Part shown: positions 1 through 5,407 of the stretch, one piece after another
Numbering within the stretch: position 1 is the first letter of the stretch
Layout: each line of letters begins with the position of its first letter
Assembly: GCA_040757115.1 (NCBI GenBank)
Contig: JBFLYA010000252.1
Span: forward strand, 1 to 5,407
Length of the DNA stretch: 5,407 bases
Reading direction: 5' to 3'
From: a bacterium
GTDB lineage: Bacteria > UBA9089 > CG2-30-40-21 > SBAY01
Translations under genes and position numbers: made by a program
The notes under the pieces: model-generated
The model's database searches: none
What the model was told of the DNA's origin: nothing
The model's input: the letters and a program-made list of their open reading frames with translations, nothing else

Positions 1-58
1 ATTTAAAAAATTCACTTGTATCCGAACATACTATTTTTGTGCCTTTTTAGGGATATAA

Positions 59-101
59 GTCAAGAAAAATATTTTTAAAAAAACTTAATTTTTTACTTGA
101 C
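59..101. repeat. AT-rich inverted repeat downstream of the transketolase genes
   Basis: GTCAAG (59-64) and CTTGAC (96-101) are perfect complements. The A-rich and T-rich stretches next to them extend the stem with small bulges around an AT-rich loop. Lying downstream of the transketolase C-subunit stop, it could act as a weak terminator or mRNA 3' end structure, but there is no classical GC-rich stem with a following T-run. Confidence 0.4.
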
Positions 102-120
102 ATTTCACCATAAGACTTTG

Positions 121-163
121 TGCCCTACAGGGGCATGAGCGTTTCTCCTGTAACAGTGGTTAC
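121..163 (-). other. Two short hairpins at and just after the transketolase C-subunit stop codon
   Basis: GTAAC (150-154) and GTTAC (159-163) pair around a 4-base loop and include the TAA stop (162-160). TGCCC (121-125) and GGGCA (131-135) pair around a 5-base loop about 25 bases further downstream. Neither is followed by a clear T-run, so I call them possible 3' mRNA structures, not a proven terminator. Confidence 0.35.
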
Positions 164-1101
164 GATTTCTTCATCATCACTTCTTTAACTGCCTGAACGA
201 TATGAGTTGATTTCATTTCAAATCTTTCTAATAATTCATCTGGTTTGCCAGAGAGACCAAACCTATCTTTTACGCCAATTCTTTTCATTGCCACAGGGTT
301 GTTTTCAACTAAAACTTCAGCCACCGCACTTCCTAAACCACCGATAATTGAATGTTCTTCACAAGTAACAATTGCCCCTGTTTCAATAGCCGCCTGAATG
401 ATTATATCTTTATCAATTGGTTTGATAGTGCTCATATTAATTACTCTTGCCTTAATTCCTTCTTTTTGTAGTTCTGCGGCGGCTTGAAGTGCCTCAAAAA
501 CCATAAGTCCAATCGCAATAATAGTTACATCATTGCCCTGTTTAAGAATAGTTCCTTTACCAATCTTAAATTCATAATCATCTGAAAACACTATCGGGAA
601 TTTTGCCCGACCTAATCTGATATAAAATGGAGTAGAATCCTTTGCGGCGGTAATGACAGCTTTTTCAGTTTCTATTCCGTCAGCCGGGACAATTACCGTC
701 AAATTAGGCAAACTTCTCATTAAAGCAAGGTCTTCAATGGCTTGATGCGAGGCACCATCTTCACCTACGGATATACCAGCATGCGTAACAACAATCTTAA
801 CATTAGCCTTTGGCCAGGCAATAGAGGTTCTAATCTGGTCAAAAACCCGTGCCGAGCCAAATACTGCAAAGGTCGAGGCAAAAACAGTTTTACCGCAACT
901 CGCTAACCCTGCCGCAAAACCCATCATATTTGCCTCTCCAATACCAAAGTTAAAAAATCTATCTGGAAATTTTTCCTTAAACAAAGAAGTTCGCGTTGAA
1001 GATGAGCAATCTGCATCTAAAACCACTATATCTTTATTTTCTATGCCTAATTTTACCAATGTTTCTCCATAAGCATCTCTGGTTGCCATTAATTCTGCCA
1101 T
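160..1101 (-). CDS. Transketolase, C-terminal subunit (split transketolase)
   Basis: This 313-residue protein is the pyrimidine-binding plus C-terminal half of a two-gene transketolase. With the N-terminal subunit encoded just upstream it should move two-carbon ketol units between sugar phosphates in the cytoplasm (non-oxidative pentose phosphate pathway). The transketolase pyrimidine-binding domain covers about residues 5-170. It contains GIGEANM (53-59), whose E56 matches the catalytic glutamate that activates the ThDP pyrimidine ring, and GEDGASHQ (113-120) with the conserved H119. The transketolase C-terminal domain spans about 185-305 and contains EEHSIIGGLGSA (248-259). The length is usual for split C-subunits. 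The first Met is preferred over Met5 because AAAGGGG lies 6 bases upstream. The same layout occurs in DXS-like and other sugar-specific transketolase paralogues (for example apulose- or sulfo-sugar-specific ones), so the exact substrate is not proven. The general family is certain. Confidence 0.95.
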   Translation of the reverse strand: MAELMATRDAYGETLVKLGIENKDIVVLDADCSSSTRTSLFKEKFPDRFFNFGIGEANMMGFAAGLASCGKTVFASTFAVFGSARVFDQIRTSIAWPKANVKIVVTHAGISVGEDGASHQAIEDLALMRSLPNLTVIVPADGIETEKAVITAAKDSTPFYIRLGRAKFPIVFSDDYEFKIGKGTILKQGNDVTIIAIGLMVFEALQAAAELQKEGIKARVINMSTIKPIDKDIIIQAAIETGAIVTCEEHSIIGGLGSAVAEVLVENNPVAMKRIGVKDRFGLSGKPDELLERFEMKSTHIVQAVKEVMMKKS

Positions 1102-1107
1102 AATTTT

Positions 1108-1114
1108 CCCCTTT
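1108..1114 (-). promoter_or_regulatory. Ribosome binding site of the transketolase C-subunit gene
   Basis: AAAGGGG on the minus strand sits 6 bases before the ATG at 1101-1099. It decides for this start over the in-frame Met four codons later, which has no such motif at the right distance. Confidence 0.75.
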
Positions 1115-1161
1115 CTTTATATCGACATTTTTATTATAATACTTTATTTTCTATCATAAGT

Positions 1162-1187
1162 CTTCTGACCTCTAACTTCTGTCCTCT
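1162..1187. repeat. Two-copy 12-bp direct repeat, 14-bp period
   Basis: CTTCTGACCTCT (1162-1173) and CTTCTGTCCTCT (1176-1187) differ at one base and are separated by AA. On the coding (minus) strand they read AGAGGACAGAAG and AGAGGTCAGAAG. The repeat overlaps the TAG stop codon of the transketolase N-subunit gene (1188-1186), so the end of that gene has been set by or grown into the repeat. The rest of the gap to the next gene (1102-1161) is AT-rich leader with no further signal that I can support. Confidence 0.65.
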
Positions 1188-2004
1188 ATTCTAACTCCAA
1201 CAGTGCTTTTTGTTCTTCTTCTTTGGTTGGTGCTACGCCGTGGTAACCTACCTTTCCTTCCATAAAAGAGACGCCTTTACCTTTAATCGTGTGAGCGATG
1301 ACCATAGTTGGTTTGCCGTAAGTAATATTTGCTTCATTGGTGGCATAGATTATCTGATGCATATCGTGACCATCAATCTCAATTGTATTCCAGCCAAATG
1401 CTTTGAATTTATCAACTATCGGTTCAATAACCATCACCTCATTTACCGGCCCATCAATTTGCAATTTATTATAATCTAAGAAAGCACATAAATTATCTAA
1501 TTTATAATGTGCACAAGCCATTGCCGCCTCCCATATTTGTCCTTCTTGACTTTCACCATCTCCTAAAACCACATATACCCTAAATTTTTTCTTATCAAGT
1601 TTAGCGGCTAAAGCCATACCACCGGCAACAGATAATCCCTGTCCAAGAGAGCCAGCCGACATTTCTACTCCTGGAGTAGCCGTCATATCTGTATGCCCCT
1701 GAAGAAAACTATCCAATTTCCGCAGTCGCATTAATTCAGATGTTGGGAAATAACCAGATAATGCTAATGCAGAATATAATGCCGGACAGGAATGTCCTTT
1801 AGAAAGAACAAATCTATCACGGTCTTCCCACTTAGGGTTATCAGGTTTATGGTTCATAATTTTGAAATAAAGTGCGGTGATTATATCGGTGCATGATAAA
1901 GCCCCACCTGGATGTCCAGAACCCGCCTCGGCTAACATCTTAATTATCCACCGCCTTATCTCTTTTGCTTTTACCTCTAATTCTTGAATTTCCTGATTAG
2001 ACAT
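1186..2004 (-). CDS. Transketolase, N-terminal subunit (split transketolase)
   Basis: This 272-residue protein is the ThDP diphosphate-binding half of the split transketolase. Visible family motifs are GSGHPGG (28-34), SKGH (68-71), QGHTD (102-106), the SAGSLGQGLS segment (116-125), and the ThDP/Mg motif GDGE (148-151) followed after the usual 28-residue gap by DYNKLQIDG (177-185). H31, H71 and H103 match the substrate- and cofactor-site histidines of transketolases. A HTIKGKG segment (238-244) lies near the C-terminus. AAAGGGG 7 bases upstream supports the start. The stop codon (TAG) lies inside a 14-base-period direct repeat. The C-subunit gene follows after 84 bases in the same direction, and the two are presumably co-transcribed. 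Both subunits are needed for an active site, which forms at the interface of the two domains. The family assignment is very secure; the substrate preference is inferred. Confidence 0.95.
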   Translation of the reverse strand: MSNQEIQELEVKAKEIRRWIIKMLAEAGSGHPGGALSCTDIITALYFKIMNHKPDNPKWEDRDRFVLSKGHSCPALYSALALSGYFPTSELMRLRKLDSFLQGHTDMTATPGVEMSAGSLGQGLSVAGGMALAAKLDKKKFRVYVVLGDGESQEGQIWEAAMACAHYKLDNLCAFLDYNKLQIDGPVNEVMVIEPIVDKFKAFGWNTIEIDGHDMHQIIYATNEANITYGKPTMVIAHTIKGKGVSFMEGKVGYHGVAPTKEEEQKALLELE

Positions 2005-2011
2005 ATTTTTA

Positions 2012-2018
2012 CCCCTTT
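2012..2018 (-). promoter_or_regulatory. Ribosome binding site of the transketolase N-subunit gene
   Basis: AAAGGGG on the minus strand sits 7 bases before the ATG at 2004-2002. It directly abuts the end of the inverted-repeat element at 2021-2209, so the element forms nearly all of the upstream leader. Confidence 0.75.
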
Positions 2019-2020
2019 CT

Positions 2021-2209
2021 TAAAAAAATTTTCCACCTGTGCGATTAGACTAATTTATATCGCAGAGACGCAAAGGAAAAACAAATGTAAAATAGGAAAT
2101 GAAAAATGGGAAATTTTACTACTTTGCAAGACTCATTATCTTTCAGTTATACATTTTCATTTTACATTTTTCATTTTACATTTAACCGCACAGGTCGAAA
2201 ATTTTTGTA
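2021..2209. mobile_element. MITE-like element with 27-bp imperfect terminal inverted repeats
   Basis: Bases 2021-2047 and the reverse complement of 2183-2209 match at 24 of 27 positions. The core AAAAATTTTCCACCTGTGCG (2024-2043) matches its partner (2187-2206) at 19 of 20. The 189-bp unit starts and ends with TA, as would fit TA-target (mariner/IS630-like) insertion, but no clear longer target duplication is seen. It encodes no transposase. Inside, CAAATGTAAAAT (2082-2093) faces an inverted copy in the tandem ACATTTTCATTTT / ACATTTTTCATTTT (2151-2163, 2164-2177) plus ACATTT, so the transcript could fold into a long hairpin. It also holds the tract CGCAGAGACGCAAAGG (2061-2076). It fills the gap between the 334-residue gene (stop at 2220) and the transketolase RBS. 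Weak promoter-like boxes for the minus strand, TTGTTT (2084-2079) and TATAAA (2059-2054) with a 19-base spacer, lie within it. It could instead be a non-mobile intergenic hairpin repeat. Confidence 0.55.
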
Positions 2210-2219
2210 TATCCTTTAG

Positions 2220-3224
2220 TTAATAAATCTCTGTTTTTCGATTACTAAAGTGGAGATGTACAGAGTATCCAATCTTTAGAAATAATCTCCTTCCGACTAA
2301 AGCAGAACGATTCGGATTTATCTTCACAAATGGACTTTTTCCCCAATTTCGAATACAATACACAGAAAAATCCTTCACTTTCTTAATTTTGCCTCGTTCT
2401 GAAACTATTCCAACACACAAATGCTTTGTATAAAAGCGGTAATTTTCACCCAAGTGTTCATCTGTATCAGGTACCTCTTCAGGGAAAGGACTGGCTATTA
2501 ATCCTTCTGAGATCAATCTGGCCATATCTACAAACAAATCACTGGTTCCAGTGTCGAAGTCTGCAATAATATTTAGAGTTGAATTTGATGAAATTGCTTG
2601 AATCTCTACTGTGGGATAATAATCATCTATATATTTTGTTTTTGTCCATTTAGATGATGATTCTTCAATAGTCAAAAGTGTTTTATTTATAAAGATAAAG
2701 GGGAATTTTCCTCTTTTTTGACACATATCTAATATATCACCACGCTGTGGATACTCATCGATGTCAGAAGAGAATGTCTCTATTTCTCCATTTATTACTG
2801 TTACCCAGGCGGCATTCAACTCTTCAAATTTATTGGTAAGCCACTCTCCATTTTTTTCCCATAGGGTGGTTTGAAGATGAATTTTCTCATCTTCATCAAG
2901 CGAAGAATACTTTTCTAATGTCAAATTCTCACCTACAAATCCACTCTTAAACCGTATAGGGTTAAAGATAGGTTGAAGTGAGATAGTATCCTTACTTAAT
3001 TTCTTTTCTGGCAAAAAGATAGATTTTTCTGAATTTGTAGATATTTGGTAAAAAAACGCTGGAATACACTCTTTTATTCTTATATTTTCTTCTTCTATTT
3101 TAAACTCAGATAAATCGTCAGAAAACTCTATGATAGGTTTCTTATTAATTAGTTCATCTAACTCATTTGTTCCCGATAGAGCAGAGTATAATGTTTGCTG
3201 AGTTAACCTAAATCTCTTCTTCAT
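2220..3224 (-). CDS. Unassigned protein with a possible retropepsin-like aspartic protease domain, partner of the AAA ATPase
   Basis: I do not recognise this 334-residue protein as a named family. It has no signal peptide or membrane segment and should be cytosolic. Three parts can be seen. The N-terminal ~120 residues are acidic and of unknown fold. About 125-182 contains GEWL, then WVTVINGE (140-147) and KFPFIFIN (173-180), a strand-helix-strand pattern that resembles DUF5678. The C-terminal ~130 residues contain a hydrophobic strand leading to ADFDTGTSD (221-229) and later ALVGRRLFLKIG (308-319) followed by a final strand. A D-T/S-G motif followed by a hydrophobic-GR motif is the hallmark of retropepsin-like (clan AA) proteases, with D224 as the putative catalytic aspartate acting in a homodimer. 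The gene starts in a 4-base ATGA overlap with the ATPase gene, with GGAGGG just upstream, so the two products are probably made together. The protease assignment is by eye and moderate; the substrate and role are unknown. Confidence 0.6.
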   Translation of the reverse strand: MKKRFRLTQQTLYSALSGTNELDELINKKPIIEFSDDLSEFKIEEENIRIKECIPAFFYQISTNSEKSIFLPEKKLSKDTISLQPIFNPIRFKSGFVGENLTLEKYSSLDEDEKIHLQTTLWEKNGEWLTNKFEELNAAWVTVINGEIETFSSDIDEYPQRGDILDMCQKRGKFPFIFINKTLLTIEESSSKWTKTKYIDDYYPTVEIQAISSNSTLNIIADFDTGTSDLFVDMARLISEGLIASPFPEEVPDTDEHLGENYRFYTKHLCVGIVSERGKIKKVKDFSVYCIRNWGKSPFVKINPNRSALVGRRLFLKIGYSVHLHFSNRKTEIY

Positions 3225-4303
3225 TTTTCCCTCCCTCTAATAGCCTCCAAAAATTCAGTTAATTCATTTAGACTCTGGTCAAAGAATCCTGGAAATCCCC
3301 CTTTTACCCTCCCTAATTTATCAACCTCAATATTCCTTACTTCTGCTCTTCCTTCTTTGTTTTCAAAATAGTAGACTGCTAACTCATTATTTGATATATC
3401 TTTTTTAGCAATTGAATGTATAAATGCATGTAAGATATGTTCACTATGTGTCTCAATAAATAGTTGTATGTTTTTCTTTTTTAAAAACTTAATAAGTAAT
3501 CTTCCCAGGTCTACCTGTGCCTTTGGATGAATATGAGCCTCTGGTTCTTGAATAAAGACAGTGGAATTATCAGGTATTAGTATAAGTGGTAATAGAATAA
3601 ATATCATTTGTTGAAATCCTGAGCCTTCGTTTACCATCAGGGTATTTGCTGGTTGTTTTAATAAAATTGTTACTCGATTACTTCCTATCCATTGAATGTC
3701 TATGTCGATGCCATAACCCATAATCTGGCTAAGTTCTTGTGCCACTTCTTTTCGTAAGTTTGCATTATATGCAAATGCAGCTATTAAGGCTACAATCCTA
3801 TCATTTAATGTTACATTCTCAAGTGTTGAATACTTCTCAGGAGGCTGGTCAGGTAATAGATACCCTGCTTCTTCAAAACCCCTTAATGGATATATAAAGT
3901 AACAGGATGCTAATAATTTCTTAGCGATTCCTTGAAATAGAAAATCTCTTCCTCCAGATGGTTTAACTTCATTATTTTCTATTGTCACTTCAAGAGATAA
4001 TCCAGAGCCATTGATATTACCCCTTAACTTTATACCGATAGTTGCACTTTCTTTTCTAATTACATCTTCAAATCTACCCACATCTATTTTATAGGGAGAT
4101 AAATACGCTGAGGTTTCTTCTAATTTCTTAACCTCAGGGATAAAAATATTCTTCTCAGGAGAGGTTTGACAAAGCAACTGAATCGCCTGTATCAAGCTTG
4201 ATTTGCCACTATTATTTGGTCCTATAAATATAGTTATAGGTTTAGCATCAATAGAAGTTTTTGCATGTAATTTAAATCCTTCAACATTTATCTTTGTTAT
4301 CAT
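3221..4303 (-). CDS. AAA/ABC-type ATPase with DUF3696-like C-terminus
   Basis: This 360-residue soluble ATPase belongs to the SMC/RecF/ABC-like group (AAA_15/AAA_21 with a DUF3696-type tail). It opens with the typical INVEGFKLHAK strand. It has Walker A GPNNSGKSS (28-36), a degenerate ABC signature NEGSGFQQ (225-232), Walker B TVFIQEPEAHIHP (248-260) with E255 as likely catalytic base, and a switch histidine in ETHSEHIL (284-291). The tail contains VYYFEN (310-315) and GRVKGGFPGFFD (331-342), characteristic of DUF3696 proteins. No TOPRIM domain follows, so it is not an OLD-type nuclease. ATP-driven dimerisation is expected for this fold. The start is supported by AGAGGGG inside the end of the dppF-like gene; the 23-base overlap with that gene and 4-base overlap with the next suggest coupled translation. 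Related ATPases often sit in accessory or defence loci with a small partner gene, which fits the 334-residue neighbour. The cellular role is unknown. Confidence 0.85.
   Translation of the reverse strand: MITKINVEGFKLHAKTSIDAKPITIFIGPNNSGKSSLIQAIQLLCQTSPEKNIFIPEVKKLEETSAYLSPYKIDVGRFEDVIRKESATIGIKLRGNINGSGLSLEVTIENNEVKPSGGRDFLFQGIAKKLLASCYFIYPLRGFEEAGYLLPDQPPEKYSTLENVTLNDRIVALIAAFAYNANLRKEVAQELSQIMGYGIDIDIQWIGSNRVTILLKQPANTLMVNEGSGFQQMIFILLPLILIPDNSTVFIQEPEAHIHPKAQVDLGRLLIKFLKKKNIQLFIETHSEHILHAFIHSIAKKDISNNELAVYYFENKEGRAEVRNIEVDKLGRVKGGFPGFFDQSLNELTEFLEAIRGREK
3229..3237 (-). promoter_or_regulatory. Ribosome binding site of the 334-residue protein gene
   Basis: GAGGGAGGG on the minus strand, containing a strong GGAGG core, lies 4 bases before the ATG at 3224-3222 and inside the last codons of the ATPase gene. 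It supports this start and, with the ATGA stop/start overlap, points to coupled synthesis of the two proteins. Confidence 0.75.
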
Positions 4304-5261
4304 AATTTCCCCTCTGGTGACATGCCACGAAATGGTGCGGGCTAATCTTCTTTAATTCAGGTTCATATTCCTTACATTTATCGCTGAGTTCTTCACATCG
4401 AGTCTGAAATCTACACCCTGCTGGTGGATTAATTGGACTCGGCACCTCGCCTGCTAAAATATCCATCTTCTTTCGTATTTGAGGGTTGGGAACAGGGATA
4501 CTCGCCAGCAGTTTTTGAGTATAAGGATGAAGGGCTCGGCTATAAATTTCCGCTGTAGTCGCTAATTCTACTATTTTCCCCAGATACATCACCGCCACCC
4601 TATCGCTTATCTGCCTGACTATCCTCAAGTCATGTGAAATAAAGATATAACTTAGTTTCAGTTCTTCTTGTAAATCACAAAGTAAATTAACAATCTGTGC
4701 CTGAATAGAAACATCTAATGATGAAACTGGCTCGTCTAAAACAATAAGTTTTGGCGATGTGGCTAATGCCCGTGCAATTCCAATCCTCTGAAGTTGCCCA
4801 CCACTGAATTCATGTGGATAGCGGTTGTTCCAATCCGGGGATAATCCAACTAATTGAAGTAATTGAGCAATTTTTTCTTTTTTCTGTCTTCCTTTAGCTA
4901 ATCTATGAATAATCAATGGCTCACCAATTATATCTCCAATCTGCATTCGTGGATTCAAACAACCATAAGGATTTTGAAAGACCAATTGCATTTGTTGGCG
5001 TAGATGACGCATTGAATCTTTATTCAAATTAAAAATATCTTCATCTTCAAAATACACCTTGCCTGAGGTACAGGTAAGAAGTCTTAAAATCAATTTTGAA
5101 GTCGTAGTTTTTCCACACCCACTTTCACCAACCAGCCCTAATGTTTTTCCCTTTTCTAAATCAAATGAAATATTATCTACGGCACGGACGGTGTCTGCTT
5201 TTCCCAAAAGACCTTTTCTTATCTGAAAATATTTCTTTAATTCTTTAACTTGAAGAAGCAT
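4281..5261 (-). CDS. dppF: Peptide/nickel-type ABC transporter ATP-binding protein, DppF/OppF family
   Basis: This 326-residue protein is the second ATPase subunit type of oligopeptide/dipeptide (or nickel, sugar) importers, acting on the inner face of the membrane with a DppD-like ATPase and two permeases. It has Walker A GESGCGKTT (45-53), the Q-loop FQNPYG (95-100), signature FSGGQLQR (152-159), Walker B LIVLDEP (172-178), the SLDVS D-loop (181-185) and switch H210 in SHD. The OppD/F C-terminal extension includes HPYTQ (245-249), PSPINPPAGCRF (274-285) and four cysteines C283, C289, C296 and C314. In this family such cysteines have been linked to a 4Fe-4S cluster. The start matches the usual MLLxVKxLKKYF beginning of the family, though no good Shine-Dalgarno is visible. 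No dppD, permease or binding-protein gene is in the window; 146 bases of repeats precede it. The last seven codons overlap the ATPase gene. The substrate cannot be told from this subunit. Confidence 0.93.
   Translation of the reverse strand: MLLQVKELKKYFQIRKGLLGKADTVRAVDNISFDLEKGKTLGLVGESGCGKTTTSKLILRLLTCTSGKVYFEDEDIFNLNKDSMRHLRQQMQLVFQNPYGCLNPRMQIGDIIGEPLIIHRLAKGRQKKEKIAQLLQLVGLSPDWNNRYPHEFSGGQLQRIGIARALATSPKLIVLDEPVSSLDVSIQAQIVNLLCDLQEELKLSYIFISHDLRIVRQISDRVAVMYLGKIVELATTAEIYSRALHPYTQKLLASIPVPNPQIRKKMDILAGEVPSPINPPAGCRFQTRCEELSDKCKEYEPELKKISPHHFVACHQRGNYDNKDKC
4309..4315 (-). promoter_or_regulatory. Ribosome binding site of the AAA ATPase gene, inside the dppF coding end
   Basis: AGAGGGG on the minus strand lies 5 bases before the ATG at 4303-4301 and within the final codons of the DppF-like gene. 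It fixes the ATPase start and implies translation is initiated while ribosomes finish the upstream frame. Confidence 0.75.
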
Positions 5262-5306
5262 TTAGTTAATTGCTATAATTGTAAGTGTTCAGGTGGTGTA
5301 ACAAAA

Positions 5307-5337
5307 GGAGATGTGGAGATTAAGGAGATAGGGAGAT
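5307..5337. repeat. Four GGAGAT units spaced 8-9 bases apart
   Basis: GGAGAT occurs on the plus strand at 5307, 5315, 5324 and 5332, separated by two or three variable bases. It lies in the 146-base non-coding stretch upstream of the dppF-like gene (5262-5407), which otherwise holds only the 10-base repeat downstream of it. It looks like a degenerate simple repeat rather than a set of ribosome binding sites, since no open frame follows. Confidence 0.6.
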
Positions 5338-5352
5338 ATTATTAAAAAAATT

Positions 5353-5392
5353 GAAATTAGTAGAAACTAATAGAAATTTATGGAAATTTGTT
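5353..5392. repeat. Four-copy degenerate 10-bp tandem repeat (GAAAYTWRTR-like)
   Basis: The units GAAATTAGTA, GAAACTAATA, GAAATTTATG and GAAATTTGTT follow each other without gaps, each starting with GAAA. A short inverted repeat, TGGAAA (5381-5386) and TTTCCA (5395-5400), overlaps its end. The array is cut by or near the window edge, so its full size is unknown. A 10-base period places each A-run on nearly the same face of the helix, as in intrinsically bent DNA; this consequence is inferred. Confidence 0.6.
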
Positions 5393-5407
5393 GTTTTCCA
5401 CAATCAA

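Noticed and set aside
97-125. TTGACA on the plus strand as a -35 box
   Set aside because: The bases 17 further on are GTGCCC, not a -10 box, and no plus-strand gene follows. The mirror TTGACT on the minus strand also lacks a -10 at a normal distance.
125-149. A tiny reading frame on the minus strand: AGGAG, then ATG CCC CTG TAG
   Set aside because: Only three codons before the stop, at the position of a short hairpin; it is most likely a coincidence.
1210-1479. An 89-codon open frame on the plus strand
   Set aside because: It lies fully opposite the strongly conserved transketolase N-subunit gene, and its translation shows no recognisable motif, so it is a shadow.
1984-2223. A 79-codon open frame on the plus strand across the inverted-repeat element
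   Set aside because: It is made of the start of the transketolase gene read backwards plus low-complexity repeat sequence; no family motif and no convincing ribosome binding site.
3221-4303. An OLD-family nuclease
   Set aside because: The ATPase domain is similar, but the C-terminus is DUF3696-like and no TOPRIM motifs are present.
5250-5279. TTGAAG, 18-base spacer, TATAAT on the plus strand as a promoter pointing out of the window
   Set aside because: Reasonable boxes, but it starts inside dppF, runs into repeats, and no plus-strand gene is visible; chance is likely in AT-rich DNA.
5278-5305. TACAAT as a -10 box for the dppF-like gene on the minus strand
   Set aside because: The matching -35 position (TTTTGT at a 17-base spacing) is poor, so I do not list it as a promoter.
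5307-5392. The repeat-rich stretch as a CRISPR array
   Set aside because: Repeat units are only 6-10 bases, degenerate and without unique spacers of the usual size, and no cas genes are present.

Overview
The window looks like a piece of an uncultured, AT-rich bacterial genome. All five protein genes lie on the minus strand. Most have strong purine-rich ribosome binding sites (AAAGGGG or GGAGG types). The gaps between genes hold low-complexity and inverted repeats: GGAGAT runs, CTTCTGACCTCT-like direct repeats, a CGCAGAGACGC tract and a TIR-bounded hairpin element. This style recalls metagenome-derived candidate-phylum bacteria (Omnitrophota/Desantisbacteria-like), but that is an impression from memory. 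No rRNA or other marker in the window fixes the taxonomy.

In transcription order (right to left), positions 5407-5262 are a repeat-rich non-coding stretch. Then come a DppF/OppF-type peptide ABC transporter ATPase (5261-4281), an ABC/SMC-like AAA ATPase with a DUF3696-type C-terminus (4303-3221) and an unassigned 334-residue protein (3224-2220). These three genes overlap by 23 and 4 bases, so they are probably co-transcribed and translationally coupled. A 215-base gap, almost filled by a 189-bp element with 27-bp imperfect terminal inverted repeats, separates them from the split transketolase genes, N-terminal half (2004-1186) then C-terminal half (1101-160). The last 159 bases are non-coding, AT-rich and contain several inverted repeats.

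The two transketolase halves together should form one thiamine-diphosphate enzyme of the non-oxidative pentose phosphate pathway. The DppF-like protein would power peptide (or nickel/sugar) uptake together with permeases and a partner ATPase that lie outside the window.

The most interesting unit is the ATPase plus 334-residue protein pair. In the second protein I see a DTGT motif followed, about 85 residues later, by an ALVGR motif near the C-terminus. This is the pattern of a retropepsin-like (clan AA) aspartic protease. It is preceded by a WVTVINGE segment that resembles DUF5678. An ATPase of the DUF3696 kind coupled by an ATGA overlap to a possible retroviral-type protease would be an unusual two-gene module, perhaps for defence or regulated proteolysis. 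The function is inference; the gene arrangement and motifs are read directly from the sequence.
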